Source of the DNA: Talinum fruticosum
Taxonomy: Eukaryota; Streptophyta; Magnoliopsida; Caryophyllales; Talinaceae
Assembly (NCBI GenBank): GCA_021018815.1
Contig: JAITYX010000030.1
Coordinates: forward strand, 2,557,001 to 2,621,000
DNA length: 64,000 bases
Direction of reading: 5' to 3'
Shown in pieces: positions 1 through 11,234 of this stretch. Under the pieces are notes generated by a model that saw only the letters and a list, made by a program, of their open reading frames with translations, made no database searches and was not told the DNA's origin. The first letter of the stretch is position 1. The number at the start of each line of letters is the position of its first letter. The position numbers were made by a program, and so were the translations under genes.

Positions 1-726
1 TGAACCCAAACAACGAGAACATACTATTTATTATAAAAAAAGAAAAAGGTTTTTAAATTATGAAATAATTGCCAAAATTTTCTTCCCCAAAAACTAAACT
101 ATTAATGATCATCTCTAGGAAAACAAAAGCAGTGGTGAAGGTAAAAAATTTATTTAAAATGTCTGTTTTTTTAGTGTTTCTAAATTTTATAAGTATTACT
201 TAATTTTATACGAGTGTTTGCTTTAACAATTTTATTAATTTTAAAGGCTTATATATAAATTTTACCAATAATATCCATAATATTGGCATCCATTTTAACA
301 AATTAAATTTTAAGAAATTTATATATATAAATTTTAACAATTTTTTGCCAACAATGTTCGATAACGAGCAAGCATAAGAGCGCCTACGGCGCATGACACG
401 TGCGCCCCACAAAAGTGATGTGGCAGGCCCCGCATGACTTTTCCTTTGCACAGTGGGTGGGTTTGGGAGGGAGCGCGTGTAAAAGTCCTTAAAAGAGTCT
501 TGTATTGTAGAAATAAAATTTGGAAGAGAAAAAAAAGAAACTTTTGAGTGATGTGTCACTATAAACTCCCATAAAATGAGCCTAAAATTGACCATTGCAC
601 TATAGGTGCTCTAAGGTAGCTCGGCCATTGACTAAAAGGATTGGAGCAAGTTGTACCATAGAATGCTATTGGCATCCCCTTCAAGCACACATCCTTCTTT
701 GGAAACGAAAATCCGCTCCGATGTCC
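1..726. other. AT-rich intergenic DNA, no gene seen
   Basis: No convincing coding exon is visible. The 129-residue open frame on the minus strand (206-595) shows no family motif and reads into AT-rich sequence. The last part is the promoter of the HMG-box gene that follows. Confidence 0.5.
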
Positions 727-737
727 TCCAACGGTCA
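727..737 (+). promoter_or_regulatory. MSA element (mitosis-specific activator), perfect match
   Basis: The bases TCCAACGGTCA fit the plant MSA consensus YCYAACGGYYA at every position. This is the binding site of three-repeat MYB (MYB3R) proteins that drive G2/M transcription. It lies about 100 bp upstream of the TATA box of the HMG-box gene. Confidence 0.75.
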
Positions 738-816
738 AAAATTTTCAAATTTCTCATCTTGCTCAGGAAGCTGAATACACTCAATCCATTACTCTCAGTT
801 TGAATTTGAAATAATT

Positions 817-827
817 TGACCGTTAAC
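817..827 (-). promoter_or_regulatory. Second MSA-type motif, inverted
   Basis: On the minus strand this reads GTTAACGGTCA. It keeps the AACGG core and the 3' half of the MSA consensus but departs from it at the first two bases. It is 14 bp upstream of the TATA box at 841-848, so two MSA-type sites of opposite orientation sit in the proximal promoter. Confidence 0.6.
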
Positions 828-840
828 CTCCTCTCTCTCC

Positions 841-848
841 TTTATAAA
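841..848 (+). promoter_or_regulatory. TATA box of the HMG-box gene
   Basis: TTTATAAA lies 106 bp before the chosen start codon at 954. That leaves a plausible 5' untranslated region of about 75-80 nt. It sits directly after a CT-rich tract. Confidence 0.6.
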
Positions 849-953
849 CCCCAATCCCTCTTCCTATTCCCAATCCAAGTCAACATCACCTTAAACCCTA
901 AATCCAAATCCCTTCTAAACCCCCAATTTTCTCTCTCCACCCCACCACCTCCC

Positions 954-1674
954 ATGGCCGCCGCTGCAATTTCCGACCTCCCCATGGCTGCCGATCCTCT
1001 TCCGACCAAGAAGCGGAGGAGCAGAAAAGCCTTGAAAGAGAAAAACCCATCAACAAATGAAGCTAATATCTTGGCCGGAAAACTCACGGAATCCTCGGAT
1101 TCTCCGGCTGCGGGGTCCGATCTCCCCAGTAAGGAAAACCACGAGAGTCTCTCTCACCCCAGGTCGGAGAAGAAGAAATCCAAGGCGAAATCGAAGGGAA
1201 AGCAAGCCGACACATCAAGTAATTTTGAGAAGGATTTGCAAGAAATGCAAGAAATGCTGGAGAAATTGAAGATTGAGAAGGAGAAGACTGAGGAAATGTT
1301 GAAGGAGAAAGATGAGATTCTGAAGCAGAAAGAGGAGGAGATCGAGACCCGGGACCGGGAACAGCAGAAACTTCAGATGGAGTTCAAGAAATTGCAGAAG
1401 ATGAAGGAATTCAAGCCGATCATGGTTAGTTCTCTTTCCCCAATTAAGCCCCTTTTTTAAATTAAAATGCATATCCCATTCGATTGAAAATTTCTGATCT
1501 AATTTAGTGTTTTGATTACTTTTCCCTCATCATAACCAGAATCTTCCCATCATTCAATCCTTGAAAGACAAAGAATTAGAGAAGAAAGAGAAGAAAAAGA
1601 AGGATTGTCCAGAAAGGAAAAGACCAGCTTCAGCATATGCCCTGTGGTGCAAAGATCAATGGAATGAGGTAACC

Positions 1675-1709
<35 letters not shown>

Positions 1710-3211
1710 AAGGGTGGTTTAGCATATATGGACCCAGAAAAATTTTAACATTGTCGGCCTGATTGCAATGTTAAAATTTTCAGATCAAGAAAGAGAACCC
1801 AGAAGCAGATTTCAAGGAGGTCTCAAACATAATGGGGGCAAAATGGAAGAACCTAAGCCCAGAAGAGAAGAAGCCATATGAGGAGAAGTATCAGGCTGAG
1901 AAGGAGGCTTATTTGCAGATTGTCAGCAAAGAGAAGCGCGAGATCGAAGCCATGAAGCTGTTGGAGGAAGAGCACAAGCAGAAGACTGCAATGGAGCTCC
2001 TTGATCAATACCTTCAATTCAAACAAGAAGCTGATAAGGACACCAAGAAAACTAAGTAAATTTCTATCCTTTTCTCCTTTGATTTATTTTTATTTATTTT
2101 TGCCTTGTTCCCTGTACAGAAGGGTGAATAACTGAATTCTTTTGATCCATTTTACAGGAAAGAGAAGGATCCATCAAAGCCTAAGCAGCCAATGAGTGCT
2201 TTCTTTTTGTACTCCAAGGACAGGCGAGCGGATTTGCTTGAAGAGGGCAAAACTTTGCTCGAGGTAATTGAATTATGGATTGCCTGTTGTAGTCCTTTCT
2301 GTACTGATTTGTATCGAATGACCAGACTAAGCATCTCAAAACCATATGCAGAATAAAGATAGCTCGAACCTGATCAAACCTGATTACTTGACTCGATATG
2401 AAATTAACTTGATCTGAATAGCCCGTTTGCCAGGTCGAGTAAATCTTATTTTCTGTGGTTACATGACAGGCATCAAAGGTCATAGGACAAGAGTGGAAAA
2501 ACATGACAGAAGAGGAGAAAATGCCTTATGAAGAGGTTAATTTCCCACACTTCTTCCCTTTAATAACTTGATTATATATCATAGCCCGTCTTTTCTCAAC
2601 TGATTGTTGTAAACAAACTTGTTCAGATTGCAAAGGAGAACAAAGAGAAATACCAGAAGGAAATGGAGGTGTATAAGCAGAAGAAAGAAGAAGAAGCTGC
2701 CACCCTTAAGAAAGAAGAGCAAGAGTTGATGAAAATCCAGAAAGCCGAGGCCTTGCAACTACTCAAGAAAAAGGAAAAGACAGAAAACATGATCAAGAAA
2801 ACTAAAGACATGAAAAAGAAGAAGCAAAGGGAAGACAAGGTTGTTGACCCAAACAAGCCCAAAAAGCCTCCATCTTCTTTCTTCCTGTTCAGCAAGGAAC
2901 AGAGGAAGAACTTACTCGAAGACCGGCCCGATATCACCAACTCCACCATCAATGCTCTGATTTCTCTCAAATGGAAGGTAAAAATATGCAAGTCTCTCTT
3001 TTTCCTATCTTGTTTTGGGTGTTTTTCGGGCAAAGTTTACTCAATTCAATATTTGTTGTTTTTGTTTGTTGATGATAATAATAGGAGCTAAGTGAAAGTG
3101 AGAGGAAAATGTGGAATGAGAAGGCAGCAGAGAGTATGGAAGCTTACAAGAAAGAGTTGGAGGAATACAACAGCAAACTAACAGGAGAAGCTAAGGAAGG
3201 CAAATCCAAGT

Positions 3212-3216
<5 letters not shown>
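954..3216 (+). CDS. Three-HMG-box chromatin protein (3xHMG-box/HMGB6-13 type)
   Basis: DNA-bending chromatin protein of the plant 3xHMG-box family, known in Arabidopsis to bind condensed mitotic chromosomes. Seven exons: 954-1424, 1540-1668, 1784-2055, 2158-2263, 2470-2535, 2627-2977, 3085-3216, all GT-AG and in phase, giving 508 aa; Arabidopsis members are about 450 aa. The N-terminal ~175 residues are basic, then a Lys/Glu-rich coiled coil. HMG boxes lie at roughly residues 178-250 (RPASAYALWCKDQWNE, MGAKWKNLSPEEKKPYEEKY), 298-365 (KPKQPMSAFFLYSKDRR) and 423-497 (KPKKPPSSFFLFSKEQRK), separated by charged linkers. The start at 954 follows a clear 5' UTR; the upstream in-frame stretch reads through UTR sequence. 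Two MSA motifs upstream fit mitotic expression. Intron 2 opens with a (CT)n tract and the TGA stop merges into a (GA)n tract. Family assignment is firm; exact orthology is inferred. Confidence 0.93.
1677..1707 (+). repeat. (CT)n microsatellite in intron 2
   Basis: An uninterrupted CT dinucleotide run starts about eight bases after the donor splice site of intron 2 of the HMG-box gene. It is likely to be length-polymorphic. Confidence 0.9.

Positions 3217-3252
<36 letters not shown>
3214..3252 (+). repeat. (GA)n microsatellite overlapping the stop codon
   Basis: The TGA stop of the HMG-box gene supplies the first GA of an 18-19 unit GA run. Length change in the run would not alter the protein, because the stop is fixed by the preceding T. 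Confidence 0.9.
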
Positions 3253-3257
<5 letters not shown>

Positions 3258-3461
3258 TGTCCGTGTTCAAGCTGCTCAGTTGAACAATCCTGCCAATCCT
3301 AGCTAGGCCTTTTTTTGACTTAGGTTTTTTTTCTTTGTAGTTTTTGTTTCTTTTCTTGTGGAAAATCTTATGAATTTTAGCTAGCGGTGCCAGTCATGTT
3401 GAATGACCTATGGTTGTTACTAAATCTCTTCAAATTAACTTCAACCATTGATTAAGTAAAA

Positions 3462-4034
3462 AGAATGATGACTCCCAATTCTGAACTCGAACTCAAACTC
3501 AATTTTCAACGAGATGTCTTTCTTATCTCCAATCCTCTTTGTCAAACACAAGAATGACCTAATTTGCGGTATTTAATAATCTTAAAGAACAAATTCCTCT
3601 TTATGAAAACCTGCCTTCAAATTGTGTCATGGCACAAGTACATAAACTCGGACCCGTGTTATAGTGGACGACATGAAGGGAACAAGCGAGTCAAAAGGAA
3701 GGAAGTTGGCAGCAACAACCCAACGAGTGTCACGCTTATTGCCAAAAGAATGATGACTCCCAATTCGAACTCGAACTCAAACTCAATTTTCAACGGATGT
3801 CTTTCTTATCTCCAGTCCTCTTTGTCAAACACAAGAATGACCTAATTTGCGGTATTTAATAATCTTAAAGAACAAATTCCTCTTTATGAAAACCTGCCTT
3901 CAAATTGTGTCATGGCACAAGTACATAAACTCGGACCCGTGTTATAGTGGACGACATGAAGGGAACAAGCTGAGTCAAAAGGAAGGAAGTTGGCAGCAAC
4001 AACCCAACAGAGTGTCACGCTTATTGCCAAAAGA
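3462..4034 (+). repeat. Tandem duplication, two copies of about 285 bp
   Basis: The stretch beginning AGAATGATGACTCCCAATT at 3462 recurs at 3747 and both copies run to the same end (GTGTCACGCTTATTGCC). The offset falls from 285 to 283 through small indels, and overall identity is very high. Each copy carries similar short open frames, so these are by-products of the duplication. It begins about 245 bp after the HMG-box stop, so copy 1 could lie in the gene's 3' flank. Confidence 0.9.
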
Positions 4035-6569
4035 AATATCCTCTCTCCACTTAGTGAAATGCTTCCCACGTTGGTTGAAGTGGAAAGCTGTCATTTGTGT
4101 GTTTTCATTGATTAACCATAATCTTGGGCTATTCATTTCTTTTATAAATACGAACCAGGTTAAAAAGTTCCAAAACACATTATTATTACAATTTTTATTA
4201 TTCAACTGAGTCGAGAAATCGGTGGCGAAGCCACCAATTTGAAACAAGGAGTATGCAATGTTTTTGGGCCAAATTTAAGGAGGTTCAATTACTTATAATT
4301 TTAAATTTTTTGATCTAAATACTAGTTATTTTTACACCCTTAACTTCTTGAGCTCCGCCCATATTATCAACTCTAGGAGATGAAATGTTCAAATTATTTT
4401 TCTTTTTTAAACCATCTCTTTTTATCTTGTCCCTTCATTTACTGCCACCTGAAAAATTTTTAGACCTTTTTCTTTTTTTTTTAAACTCCTAAATTCCCTC
4501 CCTATTTCCCTACTCCCCTTTCATTTATTACCAGTAATCCAGAACTACAAGTCGCGGATCCATTGTAAAGAAATTTCTTTTAGATTCAATGTTGGTTCCT
4601 CGGCGAATTTGCTCATTAAAGACATGAAATCTGCATTTTACTGCTAATAAAGATTCTTTATCAACGCTCTTCATTTTTGTTTAAATTAATGAGAATTATA
4701 GTGACTATGAAGGATACTATGAATTTTATTTATCCAAATTCCATCTATCCGATTTTTATTGCGGTTTCATTGTATATTCACTGCGTTACTATTTAGAGTT
4801 TACTCGTCATGGTCCTTATCTTTTCAGATGCCATGAAACGATTTTTAAGAAGACTTACAATTTAGCTAGACTTTCATTTTGTTGATGGCATTATTTTAGT
4901 GTATTTATTTTACATATGAAAGTTTATATTTTCACTATATGTGTCAAAAAATGGTCAGATAAAAGAAAAATTAAGAGGAATTTTGTAAATATTTAACAAT
5001 AATATGGTATCTGAGAATATAAACTTGTTACTAGAATTTGCAGCATTGTTTTAGCTAATTGAAAATTTCTTTGTACCTATCTTGCAACCACTCTTTAAAA
5101 AGTGTAATTAAAGTAGAATATAATTCTTAATCCATTTGTTATTCCTATATGCAGAAACTCCAAAAAGGTCACTTTAAAATTGATTTCATAATATCAACCA
5201 TATCAATTTTTGGATATGGGAATCAATCCTATGCATTTAGAGTTAAATTATAATTAATCTTTTTGGTAATTGATGCGTTTTTCTTTAATAAAATTTGGAC
5301 GTTCATCTTCTAAATGAAAGGGACATAGATTAGTTATTCGATATATTCCTATTAAACTTCACTCGGTCGATATTTTTATAAAAGAGTTGTCTTCTAAGTT
5401 TGATTTTTCAGGGACAATTTATTAATACGTTTCTCAAAACTGATTGAGGAGTGTAACGTAGAAAATTAGAATAAAAATAAAATAATAGAAAAAATGTGTC
5501 ATCTAAATCCAAGTTTCCGTAAGATTGTATCTCTGTCTACGGTAAAATATAACAATACGATCCCAATTGGGTTAGAGCCTTTCAATTACCTTCACATAAA
5601 ACTTTATCAACTAATCTAATAATTGAAAACTAGAATAAAAATAAATTTTGTCACTAAGCTTTTTTATCCAATCAGTTTATCTAATTCAAAGTTACAATAA
5701 AATTATGAGTAATTATTGTGGACGAAACATTTACCAAAACTTGCTAATCTAATGGAAAACTACAATAAAATTAGGAGTAATTCTTGTCGGACGATTGAGA
5801 CGAGTTACCAAAACTTATTGTGAGATGTAATTTCACATTATTTAACATTACTTTTATGACGTACCTTTCGTAAATTATTGAAGTCAAGATGAGATACCAC
5901 TGAGATATACCCACTTAGAAAGAACCATTTAAACCCAATTTGTATTGTTTTTTCATTTCTATCGTTCTAAATTTAAGAATAAAATAACAGATGAATTGAC
6001 ACTAACATGATGCAAAATGATATAATTACACCGTGAATATTACTATAAAAGAAAAAAAATTAAAAATTAAAAATTAAAATTAAAATTAACCCATCATAAT
6101 GAATTAATGTAAGGTACAAATATAATTTCTCGTCCAACTTTGATTATGTATCACATTAATTGTCACACAATAGACAATCTCACCCAAAAATTCCCAACTA
6201 TAAATATAGGTATGTGAAGCCAAGTCAAGCCAAAGCAGCCTGGGCAAAGGAAGGCCAAAATCCAAAAATTTTGGGGTGGCCGCAATTCTTGTTTTGAAAC
6301 TTACGTTATGGTCTTTCAGTCTTTACCTCTCTTTTGGAATGTGCTTCACATTCACATATATGCTGCGGTAATAAATATACCAGACCGCGCAAAATTAATT
6401 AAAAAGCACATAAATTAATGCATAGTAGAATGCCCTATTCTGATTAAAAAACATAAAGTAGACGACAAGGCTGGAGCTTGGAGAGCCATTTTATTTCTGT
6501 CAAGTCTAGTCAACCCCGCCCCCCCAAAAAAATCTCCCTCTCTGTATATAGAAGCTAGGAAGAGCTTCT
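4035..6569. other. Intergenic DNA, no gene seen
   Basis: Strongly AT-rich sequence with short homopolymers and no open frame of note. The last few hundred bases are presumably the promoter of the GABA-transporter-like gene. TATATA at 6545 is too near the start codon at 6570 to be assigned safely as its TATA box. Confidence 0.5.
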
Positions 6570-9500
6570 ATGACGGTTGATCCGATCATAAACGGGTATG
6601 CTGGCCTCGACACAGTCTCGGGCCGGCGAGAGAATGACGCCGGAGCACAGTTCGTCCTTGAATCCAAAGGTGAACAACCTTCACCTCTTTCTTTTCTTCT
6701 TATTCATGCTTTCATGTCTTGACTGGACTTAATTTAGCTGAGCTTTGGTATTAGACCTTAAATCATTCTAAATTATGTCCCTTGAGAAGAACGAGCTCAA
6801 TCAAGCCTTTTTCTAGGCTCAAGCTCAATGAGCATATGAGCCAAGGTCATTTTTGGTCGAAGCATACTAAAGTCAAGCTTTTTAATCTGAGTTTAGGGTG
6901 GACAATGGGTCGTGTCCCTCATCCCATTAGAACGAATGTGTTAATCAATTTCAAATATGAGCTGGCTCATTTAAAGAAGTTGACTAGTGTGGGTTGGTAG
7001 GCCTATTTAATAACTTAATATTTTATTAACTTATTTATCGTACAAATTTACATGCTACATTTAGATTGATTTTATTCAATTATTTACATGTAATGATGAT
7101 TATTATATAAGCATTTTTATACATATTTGCTCGATTTAAGAACAATTTTAGAGTAGTCCTGCTTATTCACATAAAAAGCTCGATTATTCTACTATGACAT
7201 AACTCAGACCTTCGTTAATGAGTTGGTTTGAATCCACCCCAACCCACCTCGTTTCCCACCGCCAATGGAGACGAACTTTGTGAGACACTTCCACCCAATT
7301 CTGCTATTAACCCCCTGCCTTTGAATAGACTGCTTTTTCCCTCATGATTAACAAGTGAATAAAAGTGAGCTTAATTGATTGTCTTGTATGTGCAGACTTT
7401 GAGGCCTATGATCAATCAAGAAGAGATTTGTTTGTCATAATCAAAACTCGTGTTTGACTATCTCATCTAAAAGTTTAAACTACTGTGGTGTGCAGGACAA
7501 TGGTGGCACGCCGGGTACCACCTGACAACGGCCATAGTAGGACCCACAATCTTGACGCTACCGTACGTGTTCCGAGGACTAGGGTGGGGTTTGGGATTCT
7601 TCTGCTTAACAATGATGGGATTGGTCACATTTTACGCCTACTATCTTATGTCCCTGGTTCTTGATCACTGTGAGAAGCAGGGTCGTCGTCACATCCGCTT
7701 CCGTGAACTTGCTGCGGATGTCTTAGGTATATATATATGTGTGCGTGCATAGAAATTGCACCTTACATGTAATAATTAGTACAGATTGAACTTTCTAATG
7801 AGTATTTATTATTTAATTGGTAAAGTTTCTGAAAATTATTATCGAAAATTTAGATTCAAATATCTCCTACATTGGTTTGCAGGGTCGGGTTGGATGTTTT
7901 ATTTCGTAATTTGCATTCAAACGGCCATTAACACTGGAATATCCATTGGAGCCATTTTACTTGCTGGACAATGCCTTGAGGTATGTTAAATAACATTCAC
8001 TCTTTTCTCTTTTTTGCTTCTTATTGAAAAGTTCAATTGTTATGACCATTAAGATCTTGCAAAACTTACAACAATGTCAACTACGAATAGCATCCAACGT
8101 ACTTTTCACTTTTACGGGATCTAGGAATTAAGATATAAGCATCGTTACCTTTGCTAATAATGTTATAATTTTGAGGTCTGAACATTTATAAGACGTACTG
8201 AGAATTTTACTATCTCTCTTTTTTTTCTTTGTTTGAAGATCATGTACTCAAGTATATCGCCGAATGGAACACTGAAACTGTACCACTTCATAACAATAGT
8301 GACAGTGGTGATGATAGCCCTGTCTCAGTTCCCTTCCTTCCACTCTCTCAGACACATCAATTTGGTCTCTCTGCTTCTCAGTTTAGGCTACACCTCCCTC
8401 GTCGTCGCTGCCTGTATTAATGCAGGTAACCTGATCATCTTCTTCTACCATTTTTCGGTTTCACTAAAATTAATTCAAATGGGTGTCAGACAAAATATTC
8501 AAGTTGAATTAGATTCGATCAACCTTTATATTAAAGTTTATTGTCATTTGTCAAAATCGATCAATAATTGTAGAGGATATTATATGTTACGTACAACTAT
8601 CAACAAATATAACTATCACGGCTCTATTTTGTATTTATGTTTAATCAGACTATCTTTTCTCAGTGTGAATAAATCTTTGCGCTGGTGATTATGGACTTTT
8701 ATGTTAGTGTTTACACCTAATTTTGTCTTGTTTGTTTTGTAATGATTAATGAAGTCGACAAAATAGTCTGATAATTTTTGGACATTTTCCTCTACACTCT
8801 TGCTTCTCATAAAATTTTGCTCAAATGTTGCAAGATGTGAGAGTGAAGTGAAATTAGTAGTGATCAGTAATATTTCCTCCGATCCGATTATCCGAATTTG
8901 TTTAATCCGAAAAAAAACAGGTCTGGTTATGAGTTTATTGTCCGAATTTTAAATTCGAACATGAGATTTTCCTATATTCATATTGTCGGAAACCGATTTA
9001 ATCTGAATTTAGGTTTGTCCGACTTCTCCGAACCTAAAAAATCGAGTGTCGGACTAGAAATTTTGTCCGATAACTAATTTGTCTAGCCTGATTTACCTTG
9101 AATCCAAATTTTTGATAGCACTATACAATTGGGCGATATTAGAATGCAACACCCGCCCCCAAAAAAATATATATAACTCCAAATTATATAAGTTAGAGTT
9201 TGTACTCAATATATAGATGAGTGTATTTTTACGCATATATATTCTCTATAGCTAACTGGAGATTTTTTGTCCGATAATTATTAAGTCAGTCCGCTAATCG
9301 AAATTATCTGAAAAAATATTTTTCAGGTACCTCAAAAATGCCCCTCCAAAGGACTACTCTCTGGAGTCCTCCAATGCTGCTAGGGTTTTTAACGCATTCG
9401 CTTCAATCTCTATAATAGCTGCAATTTTTGGGAATGGTATCCTCCCAGAAATACAAGTAATTTCACATCACGAAATTCTCACCTTAAACTGCTTCATAAT

Positions 9501-11234
9501 CGATCTCTTTCCTTTTTTGATAGCTAAAGAGTCAACTTTTGACCAAATTTTAAGTTCATAATATATTTGCCTAAAACAACTGTCTTTTTAATTATCAACC
9601 ACTTTCTGTCTAGGATGGATTATGTTTATTTATTAAAATATTATTTAGATTTTAATCAATCGTAGTGAAAAATTCTAATGTACTTCCCGAAGTACGGACT
9701 ATTATGTACTCACATGATTAATTAATATACAATTTTATAATAATTAGTATATAATCATATATTAATTAGTATACAATTGTATACTAATTAATGTGCAATT
9801 ATATATTAATCGGTATACAATTGCACATTAATCAATATATAATTGTACATTAATTAACCCTGGAGTACATGACGATCTGTACTCCCAGGATGACCATATA
9901 CTAACTGTCACTTGACTAGGGTCCACCCTTTATAATTGGAGTTTGATTAGGAGTATATCCCGAGCCTCTATATTGATGGATGTTCTACCTAATATGCCTG
10001 CTCTTCCTATTATATATAAAAGAAACGTTTTAATAAATTTGGAATTAAATTTAGAGATTTAAACCAAATCATATATTATTTATCTTTCCCATGAGTAAAC
10101 TTTGTGCTTTTTTGTTACATGTAAATATTGTAGGCAACTCTAGCTCCACCAGCAACAGGGAAGATGTTGAAAGGGCTTTTGTTATGCTACTCTGTGATTT
10201 TCGTCACCTTCTACTCAGCCGCTGTGTCTGGATACTATACATTTGGAAACAAATCTGGTTCAAACATTCTTCAGAGCCTCCTCCCTGAAGATGGACCTGC
10301 TTTGGCTCCCACTTGGCTTTTGGGTCTCTCTGTCCTCTTCGTCCTTCTCCAGCTTTTCGCCATCGGCTTGGTAAGTTCACACACCCATTCTCAACTCACA
10401 ACACGTACGGCTTACAGTGGCCTCGATCAACTAGGACAAATAATAGTGGTCCGAATCAAACTCACACAACATGACAGTATGGTACAAGATAATTGTGATC
10501 TATACTTATAGACGTCTTTCACTTAAAAATTATAATATACGTGTATATATAGAGAGTTTTAAAATGTCACCTGACCTAATCAACCCTAACATTCCTAAAC
10601 CCATTTTGTTACGAAAAAGTTAACCCTACTTGACATTAGGCATTGGTACAGTTGGTAACGGTTAGAAAACGAGCACCGCTCCAAAAAGAGAACCTGTGCA
10701 TGAAAGCAATCATTTAGCTAGAACGCAATCCCATATCCTGGTGTAATGACAGACGTCCAATCTACGTAAACTTAAAAATATAAGTTAAACCGACCCAACA
10801 TATATCCAATCTGTTGTGTTCTCAAAAAACTTATTGTGTGATAGGTTTATGCCCAAGTAGCATTCGAGATCATGGAGATGAAATCCGCGGATACAAAGCA
10901 AGGGATGTTCTCCAAGAGAAACCTAATTCCAAGGCTAATTCTCCGGACAATATACATGATATTTTGTGGATTCTTTGCAGCAATGCTTCCATTTTTCGGA
11001 GACATAAACGGCGTCGTAGGGGCCATTGGGTTCATCCCCTTGGACTTCATACTCCCAATGCTTCTCTACAACATGACTCACAAGCCTTCAAAGTCATCAA
11101 TGATTTATTGGATCAATATCTCCATCATTGTCACCTTCACCGGTGTAGGCCTCCTAGGGACTTTCTCTTCCACTAGGAAGTTGATTCTTGACGCTAAGGA
11201 GTTTAAGCTCTTTAGCAGCAATGTCGTCGGCTAA
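6570..11234 (+). CDS. Probable GABA transporter 2-like amino-acid permease (AAAP family), -1 frameshift in exon 5
   Basis: Proton-coupled amino-acid/GABA permease of the AAAP family, closest in remembered motifs to Arabidopsis At5g41800. Exons: 6570-6669, 7496-7726, 7883-7980, 8239-8425, 9327-9456, 10134-10370, 10845-11234. Landmarks in order: [120 protein letters not shown]. These span the usual 10-11 membrane segments. Length would be 457 aa against about 452 in Arabidopsis. Exon 5 contains AAAAA (9334-9338) where six A are needed: as written the frame is lost, with one more A it reads through [19 protein letters not shown]. All splice sites are canonical. Most likely a functional gene with a base missing from the sequence; a recent pseudogene is the alternative. 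Confidence 0.9.
9683..9890. mobile_element. Candidate MITE in intron 5 of the transporter gene
   Basis: About 208 bp with imperfect terminal inverted repeats (left CCGAAGTACGGACTATTATG, right CATGACGATCTGTACTCC read inverted; roughly two thirds identical over 29 bp). The core is a run of ~21-bp AT-rich units built on TATACAATTGTATA and TAATTAGTATA. No clear target-site duplication was found. Confidence 0.45.

Noticed and set aside
206..595. 129-residue minus-strand open frame
   Set aside because: No domain or splice context, composition typical of AT-rich non-coding DNA.
842..1472. Open frames overlapping exon 1 of the HMG-box gene on both strands
   Set aside because: Shadows of the Lys/Glu-rich coding sequence; the HMG reading is clearly the real one.
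6545..6550. TATATA as TATA box of the transporter gene
   Set aside because: Only 20 bp before the ATG, too close unless the first exon is wrong.
8616..8810. 64-residue minus-strand frame in intron 4 of the transporter gene
   Set aside because: Intronic AT-rich sequence without a motif.
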